NCBI GenBank assembly: GCA_937899105.1
Contig: CALBPF010000210.1
Span: 1 to 37,246 of the forward strand
Length of the DNA stretch: 37,246 nucleotides
Origin: an uncultured Flammeovirgaceae bacterium
GTDB lineage: Bacteria > Bacteroidota > Bacteroidia > Cytophagales > Cyclobacteriaceae
Direction: 5' to 3'
Below, one piece after another: positions 6,913 to 15,044 of this stretch. The position numbers were made by a program, and so were the translations under genes. How positions within the stretch are numbered: the stretch's first letter is position 1; every line of letters starts with the position of its first letter. The notes beneath the pieces are model-generated. The model ran no database searches and was not told where the DNA came from. It worked only from the letters and a program-made list of their open reading frames with translations.

Positions 6913-7716
6913 CTATTTAATTAGTAATTCTTTACCCAATATGTACACTGCCATAATCATTACAAACCACCCAAACCCTTGCTTTAGTTTCAGCGGACTA
7001 AAATATTTACTTACAAAAGATCCCAATATGATGCCTCCCATCGCTACTGTAGTAAATATCCCTAAGAACTGCCAATCGATAGGTTGATTTCCAATGTCAC
7101 CGGTAAATCCAATCAGGGATTTAGCTGCAATGATCAATAGAGAAGTCCCCACTGCCATTTTCATTGGCAATCGGGCCAATAAGACCAACGCAGGAATAAT
7201 TAGAAAGCCTCCACCGGCTCCTACCAGTCCCGTAAGTACACCTACACCTATGCCCTCCAGCATAATCATCGGGTAGTTGAATTTTAATTTACCACCGGCT
7301 CCATGTCTTGTTCCTTCATTTTTAGAACGGATCATAGAAAAGGATGCCAAAAGCATGATAACGGCAAAAAATACCATTATCGTTAAGTCCTTGGTAAGCG
7401 TAAAACTACCTGAAGTGAAAACGACTGTAGGAATAGCGGGAACTATAAATTTACGCGTAGCAAATACGGCCACAAACGACGGGATGGCAAATACAATAGC
7501 TGTCCGGTAATGCAATAACTCCTTTTTCATATAACTAAAAGAACCTACCAATGCTGACGCCCCCACAATAAAAAGTGAGTACGCTGTGGAAAGCACAGGA
7601 CTTATACCCACGATATAAACTAAAGCCGGTACAGTAAGAATAGACCCGCCACCTCCTATTAATCCCAGGGTAAATCCTATAACAATTGCCGATATGTAAC
7701 CGAGTACTTCGTTCAT
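6913..7716 (-). CDS. TauE/SafE family sulfur-anion exporter
   Basis: A permease of about 267 residues and eight helices with the duplicated TauE/SafE motifs GFTLGLIGGGGSILTVPALVYI near the N-terminus and GVLTGLVGAGGGFLIIPALVLL in the middle. I start at the ATG at 7716 because the helix then begins normally; the frame continues to an ATG at 7773, which would add a 19-residue polar tail. The family exports or exchanges sulfite, sulfoacetate and related anions. It is the first gene of the four-gene sulfur unit (7716 to 5610) and is divergent from the sulfurtransferase gene. Sulfite or thiosulfate export is inferred from context. Confidence 0.88.
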   Translation of the reverse strand: MNEVLGYISAIVIGFTLGLIGGGGSILTVPALVYIVGISPVLSTAYSLFIVGASALVGSFSYMKKELLHYRTAIVFAIPSFVAVFATRKFIVPAIPTVVFTSGSFTLTKDLTIMVFFAVIMLLASFSMIRSKNEGTRHGAGGKLKFNYPMIMLEGIGVGVLTGLVGAGGGFLIIPALVLLARLPMKMAVGTSLLIIAAKSLIGFTGDIGNQPIDWQFLGIFTTVAMGGIILGSFVSKYFSPLKLKQGFGWFVMIMAVYILGKELLIK

Positions 7717-7791
7717 TCTGCTCAATTTAGCAGGTACAAACCTAGCCATTGAGCAAATTACGCAAAGTGACATCGGTTACAAATGGAATCA

Positions 7792-7799
7792 TAACTTTG
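7792..7799 (+). promoter_or_regulatory. Bacteroidota -7 box for the sulfurtransferase gene
   Basis: TAACTTTG matches the Bacteroidota -7 consensus TAnnTTTG. Transcription would begin near 7805, which favours the ATG at 7828 over the one at 7804. No clear -33 TTG is seen, so confidence is modest. Confidence 0.4.
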
Positions 7800-7827
7800 G
7801 GTCATGGTACTTAAAAATGTGAATGGG

Positions 7828-8655
7828 ATGGAGCCAATAGTTACTGTAGAATGGCTGACTAATTGTATCAATGATCCCAACTTAATTATCCTGGATGCCA
7901 GTCCGGCATCTAATGTTGCGGGGCTGATACCTGAATATACAGATATCCAAATTCCAGGAGCGAGGCACTTTAACGTTAAGAATGACTTTAGTGACCTGGA
8001 TAACCTTATACCAAATATGTTACCTCCTGTGCACCAGTTTAATAACGGGTGCCAAAAGTTGGGTATAAATAACGAAAGTAATATTGTAGTATATGATAAT
8101 CTTGGAGTTTACATGAGCCCCAGAGTCAGGTGGATGTTTAAAGCCATAGGACATAAGCAAGTAGCTGTACTTGATGGAGGCCTTTCAGCCTGGAAAAATA
8201 TTGGATTACCAACAGAACCTAAAAAAGAAAGCGCTTACGGCAAAGGGAATTTCACCGGTCAATATCAACCTGAACTAGTCAAAACTTCCGATGAGGTGTT
8301 AGAAAGCATAACCCGTAAGGACGTTTTAGTAATGGATGCGCGTTCCAAGGGCAGGTTCGACGGTACTGCAGCCGAGCCAAGAGCCGACCTGAGAAGTGGG
8401 AGAATTCCGGGCTCGGTCAATATTCCCTTCAAAAGAGTGGTGGAAGACGGCCATTTCAAGTCTAAAAATGAATTGAGAGAAATTTTTAATCAACACCAAC
8501 CGGAAGATAGGCGCCTTATATTTACATGTGGCTCCGGCATTACAGCCTGTATTATCATGTTAGCTGCAGAACTTGTTATGACTAACCCAAAAGCGGTTTA
8601 TGACGGTTCATGGAGTGAGTGGGGAAAGCAAACACAATTTCCTGTTGAAGTATGA
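7828..8655 (+). CDS. sseA: 3-mercaptopyruvate/thiosulfate sulfurtransferase
   Basis: A two-domain rhodanese of 275 residues from the ATG at 7828 (a further ATG lies at 7804, but a -7 box sits just before it). The N-terminal domain has Asp at the loop where a Cys would be (VVYDNLGVYMSPR), so it is structural. The C-terminal domain carries the catalytic Cys234 in CGSGITAC. A CGSG[VI]T loop is characteristic of mercaptopyruvate sulfurtransferases rather than thiosulfate-specific rhodaneses, whose loops are basic. It is cytosolic and divergent from the TauE/rhodanese/YeeE unit, so it is probably part of the same sulfane-sulfur metabolism. Family is certain; donor specificity is inferred from the loop. 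Confidence 0.9.
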   Translation: MEPIVTVEWLTNCINDPNLIILDASPASNVAGLIPEYTDIQIPGARHFNVKNDFSDLDNLIPNMLPPVHQFNNGCQKLGINNESNIVVYDNLGVYMSPRVRWMFKAIGHKQVAVLDGGLSAWKNIGLPTEPKKESAYGKGNFTGQYQPELVKTSDEVLESITRKDVLVMDARSKGRFDGTAAEPRADLRSGRIPGSVNIPFKRVVEDGHFKSKNELREIFNQHQPEDRRLIFTCGSGITACIIMLAAELVMTNPKAVYDGSWSEWGKQTQFPVEV

Positions 8656-8680
8656 ATTATTGATTTTTTGATTTGATGCT

Positions 8681-9037
8681 ATGAGCTCGATAGCTGCTTT
8701 ATCTATTATTTTCTTAATTCATTGCATCTATCTTCAAAATACACATTTGTCTATTGACATAAATGCAGTTGACCTTAGCGAGGACTTAAATAAGTTATCT
8801 ACACAAAATGACGAATTGATTCTCTTGATATACGAAGTCCAGGACGTTAATGCCATATTGAATGCCCTCTTGTATTTATCGGAGTTTAGACTAGATGCTC
8901 AAACTAACCAGCAGCAATTAACTACCGGTATTCAGAAACATAGTGATTTGGAATTACTAATCCTTATCCTGGAAAGGGATACAGAAAGACCTATAAAACA
9001 AATTGAACCGGTCCTGAGAATTCATACAAAATGTTGA
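8681..9037 (+). CDS. Hypothetical small protein
   Basis: A 118-residue open frame starting 25 bp after the sulfurtransferase stop. It begins with a hydrophobic stretch (about residues 4-18) followed by a mostly alpha-helical, acidic, leucine-rich region (SEDLNKLSTQNDELILLIYEVQDVN...). I recognise no family. In its favour are its length, the absence of a competing frame and a plausible amphipathic helix pattern. Against it are the lack of homology evidence and its place in a gap before a convergent gene. It could also be a degenerate remnant. Confidence 0.35.
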   Translation: MSSIAALSIIFLIHCIYLQNTHLSIDINAVDLSEDLNKLSTQNDELILLIYEVQDVNAILNALLYLSEFRLDAQTNQQQLTTGIQKHSDLELLILILERDTERPIKQIEPVLRIHTKC

Positions 9038-9189
9038 TTAAGGCCCATTCGAAAAACGATTACAACCTTACCAGGAAATATCTAGGAGGCAAAGATTTTC
9101 TTGGGACTAAAAGAATAACCTTACCCATCAATACCCGACAGAATTTATGTTTAAGGGCATTCAAAAAATGGATAAATATAATTATGTAG
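9031..9189 (+). CDS. Possible 52-residue basic peptide
   Basis: This short frame begins at an ATG that overlaps the last 7 bp of the preceding frame and ends 10 bp before the convergent kinase stop. The product is basic (KNDYNLTRKYLGG, then LRAFKKWINII). No family is recognised. The overlap fits translational coupling, but chance cannot be excluded. Confidence 0.15.
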   Translation: MLIKAHSKNDYNLTRKYLGGKDFLGTKRITLPINTRQNLCLRAFKKWINIIM

Positions 9190-9199
9190 TTAACTTATA

Positions 9200-11335
9200 C
9201 TAAGCTAAAACAGCTTCTTTCTCCGGAACCCGTTTGATGAAGACTTTAAATGTGGTACCTTTTCCTACTTCCGACTCAACCTCTATCCTCCCACCCAGGG
9301 TTTTAAGAGTTTCCTGAACGATATAAAGACCTAACCCCGAACCTTGGGAATTTTCCGAAGCCCTGTAAAACATATCAAAAATCCTTTTCTGATGTTTACT
9401 ACTTATACCGGACCCGTTGTCACGAATGACAAACTCGTATCCGCCATCCAATATTTTTAACCCTACTTCAACATAAGGGTCTTCCTGATCATAATTATGA
9501 TACTTGATTGCGTTGGTAATCAGGTTGCTAAGCAGAATATTGATCCTTTTAATATCACAGCAAATTTCTAAATCTAAGTCATAGGACTTAATTAGTTTTA
9601 TCTTATCTGCGTCTTCATAGAACCTCAAATCATCACAGACGCTTTCAACCATATCATCAAATTTCGTATGGCCATAACTCAATTCTACCTTACTGTTAGT
9701 AGAATACTCCATTATGCTGCGAATGAATTCTTCAAGCTTAACCACACTCGCATTCATTTTTTCAAAATAGGTATTCAAACTCTTTTCATCCCGATCAATG
9801 GAAGCAAGCCTTATGAGACCACGGAGTGACTTAAGCGGCGCCACCAGATCATGAGATGAACGGTATACAAAATTGTCCAGCTCCGAATTGATCACTTTAA
9901 GGTGGTTGTTGGTTTCCTGAAGCTGCCCTTGTTTTGTTACCAATTCCTTAGTTCGGCTTGCAACAATCGCTTCGAGCCTTTCATTCATTACTTTCAACTG
10001 CTTCGTGCGCAAATAATAGAATAAAAAAAAGAGTGCAGTAGGGCCAAGGATCACTGATACAATGAATTCGGGTGTAAGATAAAAAGGCGTAGGTAGAGCA
10101 AAGGAATAGTGAGCCTCTTCGGAGAAATTTCCGTTAGGAAGTTTGGCCTTTACCCGGAAAGAATACTCACCACCGTCCAGGTTAGTATATTCCTTTATGA
10201 AATCTCTTCTTGGCGGACCAAAGTCCTTCTCAAAACCCTCAAGGTAAGAAGTATATTCTATTTCAGAGATATGATATCCCGGAGTCGCAAATTCAAATGA
10301 AATACCATTTTGCCCATCTTTTTCTTTTGTAGTTAACACCGTGGATACATCGGTAATTTCTCTTTCATGACTGGGCCAGTATACCTCTGAGATTCCACTA
10401 TTTGTGCCCACCCATAGATGCCCTCGCTCTCCTTCAAACACCTCGCGCATCTCATCGGTATTTAGTCCCTTTTTAGAGTTTATAACTTTCTTGACTTCCA
10501 GCTCTGCATTCGTTATGATCAGTCCGCCCGACCAGGTAGAAATGGCGTATAAACTATCTCCAAAAACAGTGGCATCGTAAGACCAGATTTCCTTGGTCAA
10601 ATCTGATAGCTCACTATCAACATAATTAATATCAAATGTTTGAGCATTGAATTCAAAAAAACCATTTTCCGAAGTAACCATGTAATATCCTTGGCCTCCG
10701 GGCCTTGGTATGAATGAGAAGGCTATATCATTTGCCATGGCCGCGTCGGGATTTCTTAGGACAGGCTTGTCATCAACCAGTTCAAACAGTCCTTTTCCAA
10801 ATACGGAAACTATCAGTTTTCCATCTACTGAAAATATATGTCCGTCAGTCTGGTTGATTCTGGTGATTCGATTACCATTATATTTGAAAATACCATAGTA
10901 GCCCGAAAAATAAACAGCATCTTCATAAATTAACGTTTGCCATATTTCACCTATTTTGAAAGTGTCGGCCAGTAACGGAGTTAGAGAGGTATACTGAAAA
11001 TCGCCGTCGACTTCTCGCATATAACCAAACTCTGAATCCCCGCCAAGGTATACCGTTGAATCATCAGCCTGAGCTATGGAAAAAACAGACTTAAATTCTT
11101 TTATCGGCGCGAGTTGCCACTTGCTACCGTTGTAACAAAGCATCCCCGACTCGTTGGCAAAGTAGATTCTATTATCAAGCCCTTGGATACCGGTATAATT
11201 GAAAGAAGCAACCCTGTAATGGGCCTGGTTAAATGCCCGGATTACGAGAGAATCCAGGAAGCTCTGGGCGTTTACTAAAGATGTACCCAAGAAAATGCAT
11301 AACAGTGTCCCGATGATAGTCCATGAGCCCCTCAT
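9200..11335 (-). CDS. Propeller-sensor hybrid-type histidine kinase (no receiver domain)
   Basis: A signal peptide (to about residue 24) is followed by a periplasmic region of about 300 residues with repeated short blade-like segments ending DSTVYLGG, GHLWVGTNSGISEVYWP and similar. It is a two-component-regulator propeller, then a Y_Y_Y domain (YTSYLEGFEKDFGPPR ... GEYSFRVKAKLPNG). Next come one membrane segment (LTPEFIVSVILGPTALFFLFYYL), a coiled coil, a HisKA domain with phospho-His495 (YRSSHDLVAPLKSLRG) and an ATPase domain (NLITNAIKYH, RDNGSGI, GSGLGLYI). I use the ATG at 11335, since the longer frame starts with TTG. Many relatives end in receiver plus AraC domains; this one stops after the kinase, and no response regulator is adjacent. 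The ligand is unknown. Confidence 0.88.
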   Translation of the reverse strand: MRGSWTIIGTLLCIFLGTSLVNAQSFLDSLVIRAFNQAHYRVASFNYTGIQGLDNRIYFANESGMLCYNGSKWQLAPIKEFKSVFSIAQADDSTVYLGGDSEFGYMREVDGDFQYTSLTPLLADTFKIGEIWQTLIYEDAVYFSGYYGIFKYNGNRITRINQTDGHIFSVDGKLIVSVFGKGLFELVDDKPVLRNPDAAMANDIAFSFIPRPGGQGYYMVTSENGFFEFNAQTFDINYVDSELSDLTKEIWSYDATVFGDSLYAISTWSGGLIITNAELEVKKVINSKKGLNTDEMREVFEGERGHLWVGTNSGISEVYWPSHEREITDVSTVLTTKEKDGQNGISFEFATPGYHISEIEYTSYLEGFEKDFGPPRRDFIKEYTNLDGGEYSFRVKAKLPNGNFSEEAHYSFALPTPFYLTPEFIVSVILGPTALFFLFYYLRTKQLKVMNERLEAIVASRTKELVTKQGQLQETNNHLKVINSELDNFVYRSSHDLVAPLKSLRGLIRLASIDRDEKSLNTYFEKMNASVVKLEEFIRSIMEYSTNSKVELSYGHTKFDDMVESVCDDLRFYEDADKIKLIKSYDLDLEICCDIKRINILLSNLITNAIKYHNYDQEDPYVEVGLKILDGGYEFVIRDNGSGISSKHQKRIFDMFYRASENSQGSGLGLYIVQETLKTLGGRIEVESEVGKGTTFKVFIKRVPEKEAVLA

Positions 11336-11454
11336 AACCAACCCTCAAAATAAGGAGTATAAATGAAAATTAAAAAAATAACCGGCCTTAAGCTAGCGAC
11401 TCATGTAAATTATGGAGACCGGTGCAGAATGAAAGCAAAAAAATTATAAAAAGA

Positions 11455-11480
11455 AAGGCTTCCCAATCTTGAGAAGCCTT
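11455..11480 (-). terminator. Rho-independent terminator after ferritin
   Basis: AAGGCTTC and GAAGCCTT (11455-11462 and 11473-11480) form an 8-bp stem with a 10-nt loop, 6 nt past the ferritin stop. On the minus strand the stem is followed by a U-rich run, so this ends the ferritin transcript. Confidence 0.8.
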
Positions 11481-11486
11481 CCATAA

Positions 11487-12014
11487 TTATTCTGCGCCAT
11501 ACTCAATGTCAAGAATACGTTCTTCGAACATACCCAAGGCAATTTTGTCTTCTCCAAGTACTTCAAACATTTCCAAGGCTCGTCGTGCAATGTATTCTTC
11601 TTCAATCTGTTCCATCACAAACCATTTCATAAACTCTTCCGTAGCAATGTCATTATATTTTCTACAGTCGTTTACAATTTCATGGATAGCATCGCTTACA
11701 GCAACTTCTATGTCTAAAGACTTTTCAAAAACCTTTTTTAAAGATCCGAAGTCATGCTCACTCTCACCAACGGTTGGAGAGATCGCTTGACATTCCATAT
11801 CGCATAGGTAATGAAACAACTTCATCTGATGTTTACGCTCTTCCTCCGATTGTTTGAAGAAAAACTCTGCACTATTATCGTAGCCACGGATATCACACCA
11901 TGCCGCCATTGCTAGATACGCCGCAGAGGAGTGGGCTTCCATTTTAATTTGTCGATTTAAAATATCAACAATTTCATCTTTTAAGACTCTTTGTCTTCTA
12001 AGAACATCCTTCAT
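11487..12014 (-). CDS. Ferritin (iron storage)
   Basis: A 175-residue non-haem ferritin that oxidises Fe(II) and stores it as a ferric core in a 24-subunit shell. The ferroxidase pattern is visible: Glu26 in KMEAHSSAAYLAMAAWC, Glu59 and His62 in SEEERKHQMKLFHYL, and later Glu residues in EEFMKWFVMEQIEEE. It resembles bacterial FtnA. I start at the ATG at 12014; the frame is open further upstream, but that stretch overlaps the preceding gene and lacks ferritin character. It is the last gene of a three-gene unit beginning at 12550, 37 bp after its neighbour, and is followed by a terminator. The unit's promoter carries two DtxR-like palindromes, so iron-dependent control is likely. Confidence 0.93.
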   Translation of the reverse strand: MKDVLRRQRVLKDEIVDILNRQIKMEAHSSAAYLAMAAWCDIRGYDNSAEFFFKQSEEERKHQMKLFHYLCDMECQAISPTVGESEHDFGSLKKVFEKSLDIEVAVSDAIHEIVNDCRKYNDIATEEFMKWFVMEQIEEEYIARRALEMFEVLGEDKIALGMFEERILDIEYGAE

Positions 12015-12051
12015 TTTAAATTCCTTTTTATTACTTAACCAATTATGCCCT

Positions 12052-12387
12052 TCAAAAGTTAAATACGTTTTTACGCAAAATCTTTTGAATGGATGAGTTA
12101 AGCTCCAAGGTATCAAAGGTTCCGTTTAGAAGCTCTCTAAATTGCAGTATCTCATGAAGGTTAAGAACCAGGCAGCGATCACAATGCGGCAGACAAATAA
12201 TTTCTAAATCCGGGGCGTCAGCTTCTAAAAGTCGGATGATATCAAGATTCATAATCCTCTTTCTAAAAGCATACAAATCACAAAGTCTAAACGTAATTTT
12301 CTCTTGCTCGTAAGTCAGCAAGAAAGAATCAGACCATTCTAAATGCACTATAGAGGCGGTTTTTGTCTTAAAAATCTCTTCCTGCAT
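12052..12387 (-). CDS. Small CxxHCxxC protein upstream of ferritin
   Basis: A 111-residue soluble protein without a signal peptide. Its most striking feature is CLPHCDRC (Cys65, His68, Cys69, Cys72), which could bind iron or zinc, inside an otherwise helical C-terminal half (LNLHEILQFRELLNG). It resembles small conserved Bacteroidota proteins of unknown function (possibly the DUF6686 group, from memory only). The start overlaps the previous gene by 20 bp and ferritin follows 37 bp later, so it belongs to the iron-storage unit. A metal-handling or regulatory role is inferred from position and cysteines, not shown. Confidence 0.68.
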   Translation of the reverse strand: MQEEIFKTKTASIVHLEWSDSFLLTYEQEKITFRLCDLYAFRKRIMNLDIIRLLEADAPDLEIICLPHCDRCLVLNLHEILQFRELLNGTFDTLELNSSIQKILRKNVFNF

Positions 12388-12550
12388 TTATACACATAGC
12401 GTATAATATTGGACATGAGCTACAGTATTTACCCTTCTTCTTAGTGTATTTTTTACAACACTTACCCTTCAACTTCTTGCCTTTCTTTTTTTTAAACTCA
12501 AACTCTTGATAGAGCTTTGATACAGGAAGAGCAGAAGAAGCATCAATCAT
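12368..12550 (-). CDS. Cys/Lys-rich small peptide, first gene of the ferritin unit
   Basis: A 60-residue peptide with a strongly basic centre (KKKKGKKLKGKCCKKYTKKKGKYCSSC in three overlapping patches) and five cysteines at 31, 32, 43, 46 and 53. The C-terminal part has a CxxC motif. Similar Lys/Cys-rich peptides occur beside iron genes in Bacteroidota, but I know no assigned function; metal or nucleic-acid binding is possible. The ATG is at 12550 and the stop overlaps the next gene by 20 bp. A DtxR-like palindrome lies only 12 bp upstream of the start and a second at 56 bp. I consider it a real gene because of the operon structure and cysteine spacing. Confidence 0.6.
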   Translation of the reverse strand: MIDASSALPVSKLYQEFEFKKKKGKKLKGKCCKKYTKKKGKYCSSCPILYAMCINAGRDF

Positions 12551-12561
12551 TAAGCTTAATT

Positions 12562-12580
12562 ATTTAGACTACGTCTAAAT
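12562..12580. promoter_or_regulatory. DtxR-like palindrome 1 (ferritin unit)
   Basis: ATTTAGAC and GTCTAAAT are perfect 8-bp inverted repeats around a 3-bp centre, 19 bp in all. The shape recalls operators of DtxR/IdeR/MntR metalloregulators (TTAGG..CCTAA type). It starts 12 bp upstream of the first gene of the ferritin unit. Confidence 0.65.
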
Positions 12581-12581
12581 A

Positions 12582-12589
12582 CAAATTTA
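12582..12589 (-). promoter_or_regulatory. -7 box of the ferritin unit
   Basis: On the minus strand TAAATTTG matches TAnnTTTG exactly. It lies between the two palindromes, so transcription would start inside palindrome 1. That arrangement fits metal-dependent repression. Confidence 0.5.
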
Positions 12590-12605
12590 ACGATTGAAAT
12601 TGATT

Positions 12606-12624
12606 ATTTAGACTTATTCTAAAT
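12606..12624. promoter_or_regulatory. DtxR-like palindrome 2 (ferritin unit)
   Basis: ATTTAGA and TCTAAAT flank a 5-bp centre, again 19 bp long. Its centre lies 44 bp (about four turns) from that of palindrome 1. It falls between the 3' end of the TonB receptor gene and the ferritin-unit promoter. Confidence 0.65.
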
Positions 12625-12641
12625 GATTTTTATCATGTTTT

Positions 12642-15044
12642 TCAAAGCCTCACCCCCAGAGAAAAATAAAAACTTCTTATCGTAGCGGGTATAATACCCG
12701 GACCGGGGTAGCTTTCGGCCCTGCGTGTAAAATATTTTTCATCGGTTAAGTTGTTTACCCCGCCAGTTACTTTGTAACGTTTGTACCGATATTCTAACGA
12801 CAGATCCATAACGCTGTAAGCCGGAATAATGCCTGTCAGCGCATTAGGATTAAACTCTGAATTGGTGGCATCAGAAAATTGTTCTCCTAAATAAGAGAAT
12901 TGAAAAGTGGCCTTAAATTCTTTGTAGCTATAATTTATTCCTGTCCTGATCATGACCTCAGGAACGTATTCCACTCTACGATTACGAATAGCGGTAATAT
13001 CCGAGTTCACATAACTAGCATCCGTTAAGGCAAGATTTAAAAATATGGCCACATTGGAGCGCTTATTTGTATTTCCAGTCAACTTCCAAAGGTCCAACTC
13101 TGTAAATGATTCGATACCTATATGACGTGAATCACCGATGTTGGTACGAAATAAAGTCGTACTTCCAGGCAGTTCATAAAGCCCAATTCGATCATTGTAG
13201 CGCATGAAAAATGTACTCACATCCATATTAAGCCATGGTGTAAGCTTACCCCGGATCCCTATGTCCGCGTTATAACCGCGTTCATCTGTAATAAGGCTAT
13301 CTAATTGAAAATTAGGATTAACTACTCTTAGGTCACTAAAGGTAATCGATCTGAAGTTTTGTGAAACATTACCATACAAGCTGAGATTATCATCGAGGTA
13401 ATAGCTTAATCCAACACCAAATAACGGGAATGTTCTTACTTCTGATGAAGCATCTTCGTTCTCGGCAGACGAAACTAAATTGCCGGCAAAGTCAAAACGG
13501 TTCAATTTCCATGTTCCCTCAGCTTCCGTTTTTATGTGTTCTAATCGAAAACCTGTGGTAAGACTAAAACGTGATGTGATATCCAGAAGGTTCTCAGCGA
13601 AAAAAGCGTAGTTCCTGCTTGGAAAGTCATAATCAAATTCTTCAGGATCATTAGGATTTAAAAATTCAAAATCTGGTTGGTCGCTTGAATTAGCATTCCC
13701 CTGCTTTCTGTCAGTTAATCCATTGTAGTATCTGCTACCTACTACTAATGCGGAGTTCATTTTGGACAGCTTGTAACGATGTAAAAGACGTATTTCAGAA
13801 CCAAAATTTCTAAAAACATCACGTATCAGTGTACGATTTTCATCCGGATTATCGGGCACTCCTATCTGCTGAAGGTTGCCAAGTGCATCACGTTGTGAGA
13901 AGAGTCCAAAGCTTTTGATATTAAGCTGCGTCTTTTCAGAAAAACGATAATCTGCTGTGGCGGCTACCAAATTCCAGGAAACCTTGAACCAATTTCTGCC
14001 GCGAACTGACTGTTCTAAATCTCCACTTTCGAATTGTTCATCGGTCAAACCACCGGGCTGACGTGCTTCATAATAAAGCAGCGAGTATTCTACACCTAGC
14101 TTAAGTCGATCATTTACCTGCCAACCAATACGTGTAAATCCGGAGTGTGCGGTGAAATCGGAGTTTTCTCTCCATCCGTCTCCCTGACGATATTGGTAAT
14201 ACCCATAATAATCCAGATTATTTACCTTACCGCCTATATCTGCGAAAGTATTGATTAAACCAAATGACCCTACCGCCTGTTCCAGGTTCAATTCAAAAGG
14301 TTTTTCAGGAGCTTCTTTGAGCCTGAAGTTTAGCATGCCGCCAAATTGCGTGCCGTACTGTAAAGATGCCGCGCCCCTTACAATTTCAATTCGATCTACT
14401 GCCTGCAATGCAGGAAGATAATAACTTTCAGGGTAGCCGAGAGCATCAGCGCTCATATCATACCCGTTTTGTCGAGTGTTAAAATTAGCGGTTCTGCTGG
14501 GGCCCAAGCCTCTCGCTGCAATATCTAACTGTAGCCCAGCAAAATCACTTTCCCAGATATTTAATCCCGGCACTTTTGCTAATACCTGCCTCGCATTGTT
14601 ATTTACCTTGTTAGCCGCAAAATCATCCAATAAAATCAATTCATTCTTCTTCGCTTCGTAAATTCCAAAATTTTCAACCGCTCTTAATCTAGATATTCCA
14701 GTGGGAGCATCACGGCTACCACGAATCTCTACCTCCTCAAGATTTTCTGAAAGTTCCTCCATGGAGAAATTCACTACCATATCCCGGACAACAGTTATTA
14801 ACTGACTTGAAATGGTTTTACTCAAACTAAAAGCCTCTACAGTATACTCGCCTCCCGGTAACTTGAGGCTGTAGATCCCAAGGCTATCTGTTTTGGTATT
14901 CAGGTTTAAAGATCGAACAAAAACAGTGGCGTCTAGAGGTGTAGACGTCCTCTTATCCAGCACCTTTCCAGATATAGTGTAAACCTGACCATATAAGATT
15001 ATGCTAGTCGTTAATAAGAATAATAAAAGGATCAGCTTTTTCAT
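12642..15044 (-). CDS. FecA-like TonB-dependent outer-membrane receptor
   Basis: An 800-residue receptor. The signal peptide (about 1-19) is followed by a carboxypeptidase-regulatory-like beta-sandwich (about 22-105, ISGKVLDKRTSTPLDATVFVRS). Then come the plug (about 125-245, NNARQVLAKVPGLNIWESDFAGLQLDIAARGLGPSR, VDRIEIVRGAASLQYGTQFGG) and a 22-strand-type barrel ending with aromatic-rich strands. Plug and early barrel (VGSFGLINTFADIGG) resemble ferric-dicitrate/FecA-type receptors. It would import an iron chelate using TonB energy. It follows the HTTM gene with no gap (the TAG stop abuts its ATG) as the last gene of the DUF4856-imelysin-HTTM-receptor unit. A dicitrate substrate is only a guess. 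Confidence 0.9.
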   Translation of the reverse strand: MKKLILLLFLLTTSIILYGQVYTISGKVLDKRTSTPLDATVFVRSLNLNTKTDSLGIYSLKLPGGEYTVEAFSLSKTISSQLITVVRDMVVNFSMEELSENLEEVEIRGSRDAPTGISRLRAVENFGIYEAKKNELILLDDFAANKVNNNARQVLAKVPGLNIWESDFAGLQLDIAARGLGPSRTANFNTRQNGYDMSADALGYPESYYLPALQAVDRIEIVRGAASLQYGTQFGGMLNFRLKEAPEKPFELNLEQAVGSFGLINTFADIGGKVNNLDYYGYYQYRQGDGWRENSDFTAHSGFTRIGWQVNDRLKLGVEYSLLYYEARQPGGLTDEQFESGDLEQSVRGRNWFKVSWNLVAATADYRFSEKTQLNIKSFGLFSQRDALGNLQQIGVPDNPDENRTLIRDVFRNFGSEIRLLHRYKLSKMNSALVVGSRYYNGLTDRKQGNANSSDQPDFEFLNPNDPEEFDYDFPSRNYAFFAENLLDITSRFSLTTGFRLEHIKTEAEGTWKLNRFDFAGNLVSSAENEDASSEVRTFPLFGVGLSYYLDDNLSLYGNVSQNFRSITFSDLRVVNPNFQLDSLITDERGYNADIGIRGKLTPWLNMDVSTFFMRYNDRIGLYELPGSTTLFRTNIGDSRHIGIESFTELDLWKLTGNTNKRSNVAIFLNLALTDASYVNSDITAIRNRRVEYVPEVMIRTGINYSYKEFKATFQFSYLGEQFSDATNSEFNPNALTGIIPAYSVMDLSLEYRYKRYKVTGGVNNLTDEKYFTRRAESYPGPGIIPATIRSFYFSLGVRL

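Noticed and set aside
12015..12116. Extended start of ferritin
   Set aside because: The extra 34 residues overlap the upstream gene and do not resemble ferritin.
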